Assembly (NCBI GenBank): GCA_003131925.1
Contig: PKWC01000167.1
Coordinates: 1-14,541 of the forward strand
Direction of reading: 5' to 3'
Length of the DNA: 14,541 nt
From: Alphaproteobacteria bacterium
GTDB lineage: Bacteria; Pseudomonadota; Alphaproteobacteria; Micropepsales; Micropepsaceae
Positions 6,162 to 12,799 of the stretch are shown here, in pieces. The notes beneath the pieces are model-generated. The model ran no database searches. It saw only the letters and a list, made by a program, of their open reading frames with translations, and had not been told where the DNA came from. How positions within the stretch are numbered: the first letter of the stretch is position 1; every line of letters starts with the position of its first letter. Made by a program: the position numbers and the translations under genes.

Positions 6162-6869
6162 TCATCGCTCGCGCTTGCGCCGGTACATTTCTGCGTCGGC
6201 CAGCGCGATCGCCGCCTCGGCGCTCATTGCGCCGGTCAATTCCAGAACACCCCAGGAGAAGGAAAAGGGAAGTGGCTTGCCCTCGAAACTCGCCGGCGCC
6301 GAGTCAAGAAGGCCTGTGAGGCTTGCCGACTTTCTTCGCGCCTGTTCCCGCTTCGCATGAATGAGAATGAGGCCGAATTCGTCGCCGCCGAGCCGGCCCG
6401 CTACGTCGCTCCCCCGGATATGAGAAAGCAGAAGCGAGACAAAATGGGCGAGCACCGCATCGCCACAGGCGTGACCGTTGGCGTCGTTGATCCGCTTGAA
6501 ACCGTCGAGATCGAAATAGACGAGAGTCGAAGGGGTTGCGTAGCGCGCGATTGATGCGATTTCGCGCTCGAGCGCACGAATGAACGCACGGCGATTGAGA
6601 ATCGGCAGGAGATGGTCGCGATCCGCCACTTCTTCGGCTTCTTCGAGAAGGGCACGTGTACGGCCAAGTTCATGGTGAAGCGCGCGCGCTTCACCCAAAA
6701 GGGCAGTCACTGCGCGGCGCACGCCGGGCGTGAGCTCGCTGCTGGAAATGCCCAGAAAGCGCGACGCGGTGGACGGATCCAGGGATTCGTCGTGCTTGCC
6801 GCCGGAGCCTGGTGCAGGTGGGTCTGCGGTGGTCGAAGTGACCGAACGAAGGATCCGCGCGATCTTCAT
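6162..6869 (-). CDS. GGDEF-domain diguanylate cyclase, soluble
   Basis: This 235-residue protein makes cyclic di-GMP from two GTP. The GGDEF domain covers about residues 84-235, starting with RDHLLPILNRRAF. It has the metal-binding FDLDGFKRIND (119-129), GHACGD (132-137) and an intact GGDEF active loop (161-165). The inhibitory I-site is present as RGSD (152-155), five residues before the active loop, as in PleD. The first 83 residues have no TM helix and no recognisable PAS, GAF or REC domain; residues 60-84 (ARALHHELGRTRALLEEAEE) look like a helical signalling stalk. So the enzyme looks active, feedback-inhibited and cytoplasmic, with an unknown input. The start at 6869 (MKIARIL) has a GGGCGGAG-type site. 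An ATG at 6911 is possible but lacks one. Divergent from purE and convergent with ydcH. Confidence 0.88.
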   Translation of the reverse strand: MKIARILRSVTSTTADPPAPGSGGKHDESLDPSTASRFLGISSSELTPGVRRAVTALLGEARALHHELGRTRALLEEAEEVADRDHLLPILNRRAFIRALEREIASIARYATPSTLVYFDLDGFKRINDANGHACGDAVLAHFVSLLLSHIRGSDVAGRLGGDEFGLILIHAKREQARRKSASLTGLLDSAPASFEGKPLPFSFSWGVLELTGAMSAEAAIALADAEMYRRKRER

Positions 6870-6993
6870 GACTCCGCCCTTCGTCGATTCGATCCATTCA
6901 TGACGATCCATGCCAACAGGTTAACGGAACATTTATCCTGACCCGCGCAAAGCCGCGCGGCCTGTGGCACCTTTCCTTGCAGGGCCCGGCCCG

Positions 6994-6999
6994 TATAAT
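6994..6999 (+). promoter_or_regulatory. Probable -10 element of the purEK promoter
   Basis: A perfect TATAAT lies 48 nt before the purE ATG in an otherwise very GC-rich stretch. The predicted start is near 7006, giving a leader of about 42 nt. The -35 at 16-18 bp spacing (within CCTTTCC, 6970-6977) is a poor match, so an activator or a relaxed -35 is possible. The 6870-7047 gap also serves the divergent diguanylate cyclase, for which I see no clear promoter. Confidence 0.5.
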
Positions 7000-7014
7000 G
7001 CGGCGCTTCTCGGC

Positions 7015-7035
7015 TTCGGGGCGGCGCGCCCCGAA
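7015..7035 (+). other. Perfect hairpin in the purE leader
   Basis: TTCGGGGCG (7015-7023) and CGCCCCGAA (7027-7035) form a perfect 9-bp stem with a GCG loop. It sits between the probable transcription start and the AGGAAG Shine-Dalgarno at 7041-7046. No T-run follows, so it is not a simple attenuator by itself. It is too small to be a purine riboswitch, and no purine-riboswitch core is visible. It may affect mRNA stability or ribosome access. Confidence 0.5.
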
Positions 7036-7047
7036 CAGACAGGAAGC

Positions 7048-7551
7048 ATGACCGTCTCCTCCCCGCTTGTCGGCCTCATCATGGGCAGCCAGTCCGACTG
7101 GCCGACCCTGCGCGCGGCAGAGGAGATTCTCGATGCTCTGGCAATCCCCCACGAAGCCCGAATCATTTCGGCCCATCGCACCCCGGACCGCCTCTACGCT
7201 TATGCCAAGAAAGCGGCAGAACGCGGGCTGCGGGTGATCATTGCCGCGGCGGGTGGCGCCGCCCACCTGCCCGGCATGACGGCCTCCATGACCTGCCTTC
7301 CCGTGCTCGGCGTTCCGATCGAAACTTCGGCGCTCAAGGGCATGGATAGTCTCCTGTCCATTGTGCAAATGCCCGGCGGCGTGCCGGTCGCAACCTTTGC
7401 GATCGGCGAGAGCGGCGCACGCAACGCAGCCCTTCATGCGGCGGCTATTCTCGCGCTTTCGGATGATGCGCTGGCCTCGCGTCTCCAGGCGTGGCGCACC
7501 CGCCAGACGGAGACGGTTGCCGAGCAACCGGCAGACCCCCCCGCCCGATGA
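7048..7551 (+). CDS. purE: 5-(carboxyamino)imidazole ribonucleotide mutase, PurE class I
   Basis: This 167-residue enzyme moves the carboxylate of N5-CAIR to C4, giving CAIR in de novo purine synthesis, and acts as a cytoplasmic octamer in characterised relatives. Diagnostic motifs are GSQSDW (residues 13-18), SAHRTP (41-46, with the catalytic His43), AAGGAAHLPGM (67-77) and SIVQMPGGVPVAT (104-116). Length is normal for class I, and a partner purK follows, which fits the N5-CAIR route. The ATG at 7048 is preceded by AGGAAG. An upstream GTG at 6964 would add 28 residues unlike the family and would overlap the promoter. The last 15 residues are a poorly conserved tail. The stop overlaps the purK start as ATGA. 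Confidence 0.96.
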   Translation: MTVSSPLVGLIMGSQSDWPTLRAAEEILDALAIPHEARIISAHRTPDRLYAYAKKAAERGLRVIIAAAGGAAHLPGMTASMTCLPVLGVPIETSALKGMDSLLSIVQMPGGVPVATFAIGESGARNAALHAAAILALSDDALASRLQAWRTRQTETVAEQPADPPAR

Positions 7552-8663
7552 GAGGTTCAACGCCGTCTTTTCTCCCCATTGGTCCCGGGGGCATCATCGG
7601 AATTCTGGGTGGCGGGCAGTTGGGACGCATGCTTTCGCTTGCTGCAGCCAAGCTCGGTCTAAGGACACATGTCTACTCCGACAAGGCTGACGCGCCGGCG
7701 CTCGATGTCGCCACCCTTCGTACCATTGCTCCTTTCGACGACAAGGGCGCCCTCACGAAATTCGCGCGGTCTTGCGATGCCATCACCTTCGAATTCGAGA
7801 ATGTGCCAAGCGCCGCTGTCGCGTTTCTGGCGCATGAGAAGCCAACCCATCCTGACGCCCGCGCCCTCGCCGTAACCCAGGACCGGTTCGCGGAAAAAAC
7901 CTTCCTGTCCGATCTGGGAATTGGAACTGCGGAATTTGCGCGCGCCGACACGTTTGCCGAGGCGAGAGGGGCTTTGTCGCACATCGGGGCGCCTTCCATC
8001 CTCAAGACGCGGCATCTGGGCTATGACGGCAAAGGCCAAGCGAAGATCGTAGCCGACGGCGATCTCGCCTCCGCCTTGCAGGCATTGCGGGAAGCACCCG
8101 CGATCCTGGAAAGCCTGGTGGACTTTGCTTTCGAATGCTCGGTCGTCGCCGCGCGGGCAATCGACGGTTCGTTTATCGCTTACGACCCGCCGGAGAATCT
8201 ACACACCGATCACATCCTGCGCCGTTCGCAGGTTCCCGCGCGCCTTACGCCTGCGCAAGGTGCGCAAGCCCAGGCAATCGCAAAGCAGATTGCCGATGCG
8301 CTCGACTATGTCGGCGTGCTGGCGGTCGAGTTCTTCCTGACGAAGAGTTCGGCACTGCTCGTCAACGAGATCGCGCCGCGCGTGCACAATTCCGGCCACT
8401 GGACAATCGAGGCGTGCGTCGTCAGCCAGTTCGAGCAGCACATCCGGGCCGTCGCAGGCTGGCCTCTCGGCGATCCGTCACGTCATTCCGACGCCGTGAT
8501 GGACAATCTCATCGGGGCGGACGCGGAAAACTGGCGGTCTCTCGCAGGCGGGACCGGGGCGCTTCATCTCTACGGCAAACGCGACATCCGCCCCGGCCTC
8601 AAGATGGGGCACGTCACGCGCCTCTCGCCCCTGGGCGCCGCGAAGCCGATCCCCCGGGATTGA
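7548..8663 (+). CDS. purK: 5-(carboxyamino)imidazole ribonucleotide synthase PurK
   Basis: This 371-residue ATP-grasp enzyme makes N5-CAIR from AIR, bicarbonate and ATP, supplying the substrate of PurE. Motifs include GILGGGQLGRM (residues 18-28, nucleotide-binding start), FEFENV (81-86), KTRHLGYDGKGQ (153-164, ATP-grasp lysine loop), NEIAPRVHNSGHWT (273-286, metal-binding region) and LHLYGK...MGHVT near the C-terminus (339-357). The ATG at 7548 overlaps the purE TGA by 4 nt, so translation is probably coupled; no independent Shine-Dalgarno is seen. The 14 residues after MGHVT form a non-conserved tail, and the gene runs 50 bp into the end of the convergent coq9 gene. Confidence 0.96.
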   Translation: MRGSTPSFLPIGPGGIIGILGGGQLGRMLSLAAAKLGLRTHVYSDKADAPALDVATLRTIAPFDDKGALTKFARSCDAITFEFENVPSAAVAFLAHEKPTHPDARALAVTQDRFAEKTFLSDLGIGTAEFARADTFAEARGALSHIGAPSILKTRHLGYDGKGQAKIVADGDLASALQALREAPAILESLVDFAFECSVVAARAIDGSFIAYDPPENLHTDHILRRSQVPARLTPAQGAQAQAIAKQIADALDYVGVLAVEFFLTKSSALLVNEIAPRVHNSGHWTIEACVVSQFEQHIRAVAGWPLGDPSRHSDAVMDNLIGADAENWRSLAGGTGALHLYGKRDIRPGLKMGHVTRLSPLGAAKPIPRD

Positions 8664-9321
8664 GAAACTCCGAGATCGACGGCCAGCCGCTCGCCCGCTC
8701 CCGCAATTGCGCCTTGAACTTCTCGAAACGCATGACGTCATCGATGCGGTGCCGCAGGAACTCGTCGGTGATATGCTCGTCCTCGCTCGTGTCGGAGAAC
8801 CAGCGCATCAGCGTCGTGGAATAGACGGCCGCGAGAATCGCGCGTTTGGTGTAGAAGTTGAAATCGGTCGAAGTATCGCCGATGCCGCGCCAGATCGCGT
8901 CGACCGTGCGGTAGAGAAGCTTCATGCCCGTTGCCACATGCGGTGGAAGCGTGAGAAACGCCGCCGCGCGGCGCGCCGCCTCCTTGTGCGGCCGGAGAGA
9001 CACCAGGCGAAGCCTGACGGCCGTCGCGATCCGCTCGCGCACTTTGAGAGTCGAGAGCTTTACCTTCGAAAGCTTTCGCGTCATCTCCGCATCCACGTGG
9101 TCGGAGAACACTTCGACGAGGCTGAGTGGGCCTTCGGGGAAAAGGCGAGCAAGCGTCTCACGGGGAACCCCCGCTTCCATCGCCGCTTGCCCGAGGACTT
9201 TGTCGGTGAAGCCGTCGAAGGGAACATGGGCGAGCGCAGCCAAAAGTACGGCGAGCTTCGGATCCTTCTTCGCGCCGCGTCGCGTGCGCGGCCCGCGTGC
9301 TTTCTCTGGCTTGACGGTCAC
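8614..9321 (-). CDS. COQ9-family ubiquinone biosynthesis accessory protein
   Basis: This 235-residue protein matches the bacterial COQ9 family. The signature lies at residues 140-197: VDAIWRGIGDTSTDFNFYTK, then RAILAAVYSTTLMRWFSDTS, then DEFLRHRIDDVM. The N-terminal third resembles a TetR-like helical fold, as in known COQ9, after a basic tail (residues 1-20). COQ9 binds lipid and aids ring hydroxylation in ubiquinone synthesis in eukaryotes; a similar role at the inner membrane here is inference from family. The GTG at 9321 is supported by GGGAGG 4 nt upstream and by the GTGA overlap with the def stop. A longer reading from 9423 would overlap def by over 100 bp and is unlikely. Its 3' end overlaps purK by 50 bp, tail to tail. 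Confidence 0.88.
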   Translation of the reverse strand: MTVKPEKARGPRTRRGAKKDPKLAVLLAALAHVPFDGFTDKVLGQAAMEAGVPRETLARLFPEGPLSLVEVFSDHVDAEMTRKLSKVKLSTLKVRERIATAVRLRLVSLRPHKEAARRAAAFLTLPPHVATGMKLLYRTVDAIWRGIGDTSTDFNFYTKRAILAAVYSTTLMRWFSDTSEDEHITDEFLRHRIDDVMRFEKFKAQLRERASGWPSISEFLNPGGSASRRPGARGA

Positions 9322-9872
9322 ATCGCCTCCCTGGGGGTCCAATGACGCGATTCGGTTTCGAAAATGAGACTTTTCAGGTCCGACATTCGCTGCGGATAGA
9401 GAATGCCGTCCAGATGATCGCATTCGTGTTGCACCACGCGGGCATGAAAGCCTTTGGCGGTTCGCGCAATTTCCCGCCCCGTTCCGTCCAGCCCGCGATA
9501 GCGGATATGCGCGGGCCGTTCGACAAATCCCCTCAGGCCTGGAATTGAAAGGCAGCCTTCCCAGCCGCCCTCCATTTCGGAGCCCAGGATCTCGATCTCC
9601 GGATTGATCAGTACCGTCAGCGGTGCGGTGTGATCAAACTTTTCCTCCTCGGCCAATTGACCTTGCGAACGCTCCTGGGGTGCCTGGAAAACGAGGACGC
9701 GCAGCGGCACATGGACCTGCGGCGCGGCAAGCCCGGCCCCGTTGGCGTCGATCATGGTCTGGACCATGTCGGCGACCAGGCGGCGAATCTGCGGTGCCGC
9801 GGGATCCGCGACGGGCTCCGCTATTCGCGTCAGAACGGGATGGCCCATGCGGGCAATCTTGAGGATGGACAT
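9318..9872 (-). CDS. def: Peptide deformylase
   Basis: This 184-residue metalloenzyme removes the formyl group from the N-terminal methionine of nascent proteins. All three family motifs are intact: GAGLAAPQ (residues 45-52), EGCLS (105-109, metal ligand Cys107) and QHECDH (148-153, ligands His149 and His153, catalytic Glu150). The tail after IPG with GFVERP and LYPQRM fits the proteobacterial form, and the QERSQGQLAEEEKFDHT stretch (66-82) is a somewhat long loop. No fmt gene is adjacent, unlike the common def-fmt pair, so this may be a second deformylase copy. The ATG at 9872 has no Shine-Dalgarno but a good promoter ends 6 nt before it, suggesting a leaderless mRNA. The stop overlaps the COQ9 start (GTGA), so the two form an operon. 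Confidence 0.95.
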   Translation of the reverse strand: MSILKIARMGHPVLTRIAEPVADPAAPQIRRLVADMVQTMIDANGAGLAAPQVHVPLRVLVFQAPQERSQGQLAEEEKFDHTAPLTVLINPEIEILGSEMEGGWEGCLSIPGLRGFVERPAHIRYRGLDGTGREIARTAKGFHARVVQHECDHLDGILYPQRMSDLKSLIFETESRHWTPREAM

Positions 9873-9878
9873 GGTCTG

Positions 9879-9907
9879 AATATGGGGTTGGCGCCACCGC
9901 TCGTCAA
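9879..9907 (-). promoter_or_regulatory. Promoter of def-coq9, probably leaderless
   Basis: On the minus strand TTGACG (9902-9907) and CATATT (9879-9884) are separated by exactly 17 bp, matching the sigma-70 consensus at five and four of six positions. Only 6 nt lie between the -10 and the def ATG, so transcription should begin at or beside the A of the start codon. The rest of the 9873-10007 gap has short CCCGGG repeats (9918-9943) but no clear plus-strand promoter for rpsU. Confidence 0.55.
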
Positions 9908-10007
9908 AGCCACCCCCTCCCGGGACGCCCTCCCCGGGATAGACACTCGCACCCCCTTCTGATATCTAGCGCCGCCCTTAACGAAACTAGGCAAACCGGA
10001 GCCGCCT

Positions 10008-10220
10008 TTGCAGATCATCGTTCGCGACAACAATATCGACCAGGCGCTGAAGGCGCTGAAGAAGAAGATGCAGCGGGAAGGCATCTTCCGCGAGATGAAA
10101 CTCCGGGGCCACTACGAAAAACCTTCCGAAAAACGTGCCCGTGAGCGCGCGGAAGCGATCCGCCGCTATCGCAAGCTCCAGAGAAAGCGCTTGCAGCGCG
10201 AGGGCGTCCTCCCCCGCTAG
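10008..10220 (+). CDS. rpsU: 30S ribosomal protein S21
   Basis: This 70-residue basic protein is S21, a small-subunit protein that helps translation initiation. The sequence (M)QIIVRDNNIDQALKALKKKM, then EGIFREMKLRGHYEKPSEK, is the standard S21 core, followed by an Arg/Lys-rich helix typical of alphaproteobacteria. It begins with a TTG codon at 10008. GGAG lies about 8 nt upstream and the family N-terminus starts exactly there, and no ATG or GTG fits. The Rieske-protein gene starts 17 bp after its stop with its own Shine-Dalgarno, so co-transcription is likely. Confidence 0.96.
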   Translation: MQIIVRDNNIDQALKALKKKMQREGIFREMKLRGHYEKPSEKRARERAEAIRRYRKLQRKRLQREGVLPR

Positions 10221-10237
10221 GTTTCAAGAAAGGGCGC

Positions 10238-11809
10238 ATGCTCAGCCCGACCGGCGTTTCCCGCGAGGAAGTCGAGAGGAACGGCCACAGGCTCCTTCGC
10301 CGCGCCGGCAGGCAGGTACTGCTGATCTCGACCGGCGGACGCATCTTTGCAGTCGCCAATCGCTGTCCGCATGAAGGCTATCCGTTGAGCGAGGGAACGC
10401 TCGGGCCGAGCTGCGTGCTCACCTGCAACTGGCACAACTGGAAATTCGATCTCGCAAGCGGCGAGACTCTGGTCGGCCGCGATCCGGTGCGCGCCTATGT
10501 GACGGAAATCCGCGAAGGCGAGATATTTGTCGATCTCGCCGATCCTGCGGCCGAGGCGCAGCGCGACCGCGCGTTGAGAGGTCTTGAAGCGGCAGTCGCC
10601 GACAACGATGTGGCGCGGATGGCGCGCGAAGTCGCGCGGATCGAGCGCGCGGGCTTCGACGCTGCTGAGGCGCTCGTGCACGCCTTTGCCGTTCGCAACG
10701 ACCGGCTCGAGGACGGCATGACCCACGCCTATGCCGCGGCCGCCGATTGGTGCCATCTCTCCTCCCGCGCGCGGTGTCCCGAAGAACGGCTTGCCGCATT
10801 GCTCGAGCCGCTCGCCCACATTGCATGGGACACGCAAGGCGCGGGCGAATTCCCATATGCGCAAGCCATAGAACGGTGGGACGCGGCCGCCTTCATCGCC
10901 GCTCTGGAAGCCGAGGACGAATCCGCGGCCGTCGCGCGGATTCGCGGCGCGCTCGCCGAGGGCATTCCCTATTCCCGGTTGCAGCCCGTGATCAGCGAGG
11001 CGGCCCTCGTCCATTATGCCGATTTCGGCCATTGCGCGATCTACACACTCAAGACCGGTCACCTGATCGAGCGCCTCGGCGATGGCATTGCGGAGCCTGC
11101 GTTGCTCGCGCTCACGCGCATGCTCGCGGGCGCGACGCGGGAGGAGCGGTTGCCCGAATTTCGCACCTATGCGCGAGCGCTGACGGAGTGGGACGGAACG
11201 GGAAACTTGCCGGCCCATGCGCAAGATTTTGCCGGACTGTCGATCGAAGGCGCGCTGCGCCGGACTGTCGCGTCCTCGGGCCGGCCGGCGCGCGAGCTTT
11301 ACGACGCGCTACTCGGTGCGGCCGCCTTCAACCTCCTGCGCTTCGACACCGCGTTTGACGCAGCGACGGCAAACAACTTCGCCGACAATATCAGCTGGCT
11401 CGACTTTACTCACGCACTGACCTTTGCCAATGCCTGCAGGTACATTTGTACGGACCGGCCCGATCTCTGGCCACGCGCCGCGTTGCAGATGGCGCTGTTC
11501 GTGGGGCGGAACAGGAAATATGTGAAGAGCGGCGAAGCGGACGATCGATGGCGGGTGAACGAACGCAGCTCATTCATCTCTGGCGAGATGCGCGCGCTCT
11601 ACGATCACGGCATCGTCGAACCCATCATCGCCTGCCATCGCCTGAAAGTGCTGTTCGCTCTCGAGGACGAACTCGCCTGCTCACCCGATGCACCCTGGGC
11701 GGACGAGATGTGCGCGGCCGTCAACCGTTATCTCCACACGCCGATGAAGCGTCACCACGGATTGAGGAACGCGGCCCAGGCACTCGATTTCGTGGCGAAG
11801 GAAGATTAG
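10238..11809 (+). CDS. Rieske [2Fe-2S] protein fused to a large uncharacterised helical domain
   Basis: The 523-residue product has two parts. Residues 15-101 are a Rieske ferredoxin-like domain with complete ligands: C43-P-H45 and C63-N-W-H66 (C-x-H-x17-C-x2-H). The remaining 420 residues are Ala-rich and helical, with no TM helix or signal peptide, so it should be cytoplasmic. This part has several His-bearing helices: LVHAFAVRNDRLEDGMTHAY (147-165), WCHL, YADFGHCAIYTLKTGHLIER (260-279), FTHALTFANACRYIC (390-404), YDHGIVEPIIACHRL (455-469) and KRHHGLRNAAQ (504-514). I do not recognise a standard oxygenase alpha-subunit domain, but the layout faintly recalls questin-oxidase-like proteins. 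An oxidoreductase fed by its own Rieske cluster is inference. The ATG at 10238 follows AAAGGG. It lies 17 bp after rpsU, and its stop overlaps the convergent efflux gene by 4 bp. Confidence 0.8.
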   Translation: MLSPTGVSREEVERNGHRLLRRAGRQVLLISTGGRIFAVANRCPHEGYPLSEGTLGPSCVLTCNWHNWKFDLASGETLVGRDPVRAYVTEIREGEIFVDLADPAAEAQRDRALRGLEAAVADNDVARMAREVARIERAGFDAAEALVHAFAVRNDRLEDGMTHAYAAAADWCHLSSRARCPEERLAALLEPLAHIAWDTQGAGEFPYAQAIERWDAAAFIAALEAEDESAAVARIRGALAEGIPYSRLQPVISEAALVHYADFGHCAIYTLKTGHLIERLGDGIAEPALLALTRMLAGATREERLPEFRTYARALTEWDGTGNLPAHAQDFAGLSIEGALRRTVASSGRPARELYDALLGAAAFNLLRFDTAFDAATANNFADNISWLDFTHALTFANACRYICTDRPDLWPRAALQMALFVGRNRKYVKSGEADDRWRVNERSSFISGEMRALYDHGIVEPIIACHRLKVLFALEDELACSPDAPWADEMCAAVNRYLHTPMKRHHGLRNAAQALDFVAKED

Positions 11810-12735
11810 CCCGCCGTGCAGTCGGCGCAGACCTCGACCTCGACCGTCACATGGCTGAGATCGGGATGGCGGCCGCGCAGGGCCGCTTTGATGGACTCTG
11901 GCGTCGTAGGATCCGGACTGACCAGCGACACGATCAATCCATGATGTCCGGGACCGAGCCGCCAGAGATGCAGGTCGGCTACACGTGCGCCAAGCTCGCC
12001 TTCGATCATCAATCTGATTTGCTGCGCAATTTCCGGATCCGCTTCCGCGTCGAGCAGCACAAGACCGCTGTCGCGCACCAGACCGAAGGACCATGACGCA
12101 ATCACGCCAGCGCCGATGCAGCCGACAGCCGCATCCAGCCAGCGCACACCGAAGAAAAGGCCACCGGCAAGTGCCGCAAGGGCGAGCACGGAGGTTGCGG
12201 CATCGGCAAGTACATGCACATAGGCAGCGCGAATGTTGTGATCGCGGGCGTGATCGTGTCCATGGCCGTGATCGTGGCTGTCGGCCAGAATGAAAGCGCA
12301 GATGACGTTCACCGCAAGACCGACGCTGGCGATGATCAGCGCGTTGCCGTAATCCACAGTAACCGGCATCAGCAGGCGCTCGACGGATTCGACCGCAACG
12401 CCTGCGGCAATCACGCCAAGGACGATTGCGCTCGCGAATGCCGCCAGGTCGCCAAACTTGCCCGAACCGAATGTGAAGCGTGTGTTTGATGCGTGCCGCC
12501 GCGCGAGCCAATAAGCGCCCGCCGCAAGCCCCAGCGCGCCCACATGCGTCGCCATGTGCACGCCATCGGCCAAAAGCGCCATCGAGCGGAACATGAGCCC
12601 CGCCGCGATCTCGACCACCATGAAAACGGCGGTAACGCCAGCCGCAAGCCTTGCGCGCGATTCAGCACGCTCGTGCCCATGACCGAGGAAATGATGGTCG
12701 TGCGTCCACAGGCCGTGCTGGTGGGCTTCGTTCAT
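11806..12735 (-). CDS. dmeF: Cation diffusion facilitator, DmeF-like divalent metal efflux protein
   Basis: This 309-residue inner-membrane antiporter should export divalent metals such as Co, Ni or Zn in exchange for protons. It has a His-rich N-terminus (HDHHFLGHGH, residues 12-21) and about six TM helices. The TM2 site is SMALLADGVHMATH (51-64), where the usual final Asp is His, as in DmeF-type proteins. TM5 has HVLADAATS (H174, D178). A His-rich loop, DSHDHGHGHDHARDH (152-166), lies between TM4 and TM5. A cytoplasmic metal-binding domain covers residues 230-300, and there is a CADC pair near the end (303-306). The DmeF assignment rests on these features; the metal is inferred. The ATG at 12735 lacks a Shine-Dalgarno and has TATTGT 6 nt upstream. 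A GTG at 12771 is possible. No DmeR/RcnR-type regulator is adjacent. Confidence 0.88.
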   Translation of the reverse strand: MNEAHQHGLWTHDHHFLGHGHERAESRARLAAGVTAVFMVVEIAAGLMFRSMALLADGVHMATHVGALGLAAGAYWLARRHASNTRFTFGSGKFGDLAAFASAIVLGVIAAGVAVESVERLLMPVTVDYGNALIIASVGLAVNVICAFILADSHDHGHGHDHARDHNIRAAYVHVLADAATSVLALAALAGGLFFGVRWLDAAVGCIGAGVIASWSFGLVRDSGLVLLDAEADPEIAQQIRLMIEGELGARVADLHLWRLGPGHHGLIVSLVSPDPTTPESIKAALRGRHPDLSHVTVEVEVCADCTAG

Positions 12736-12799
12736 GAACCAACAATAGGGCGATGCAGCGCGCGAGACCACCGGGAATAGAGGCCGAGCGGAGCGTCGT

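Noticed and set aside
10217..11224. Minus-strand open frame of 335 codons opposite the Rieske gene
   Set aside because: It shows no motif and covers the Rieske ligand region, which is real coding on the plus strand. High GC removes stop codons on the opposite strand.
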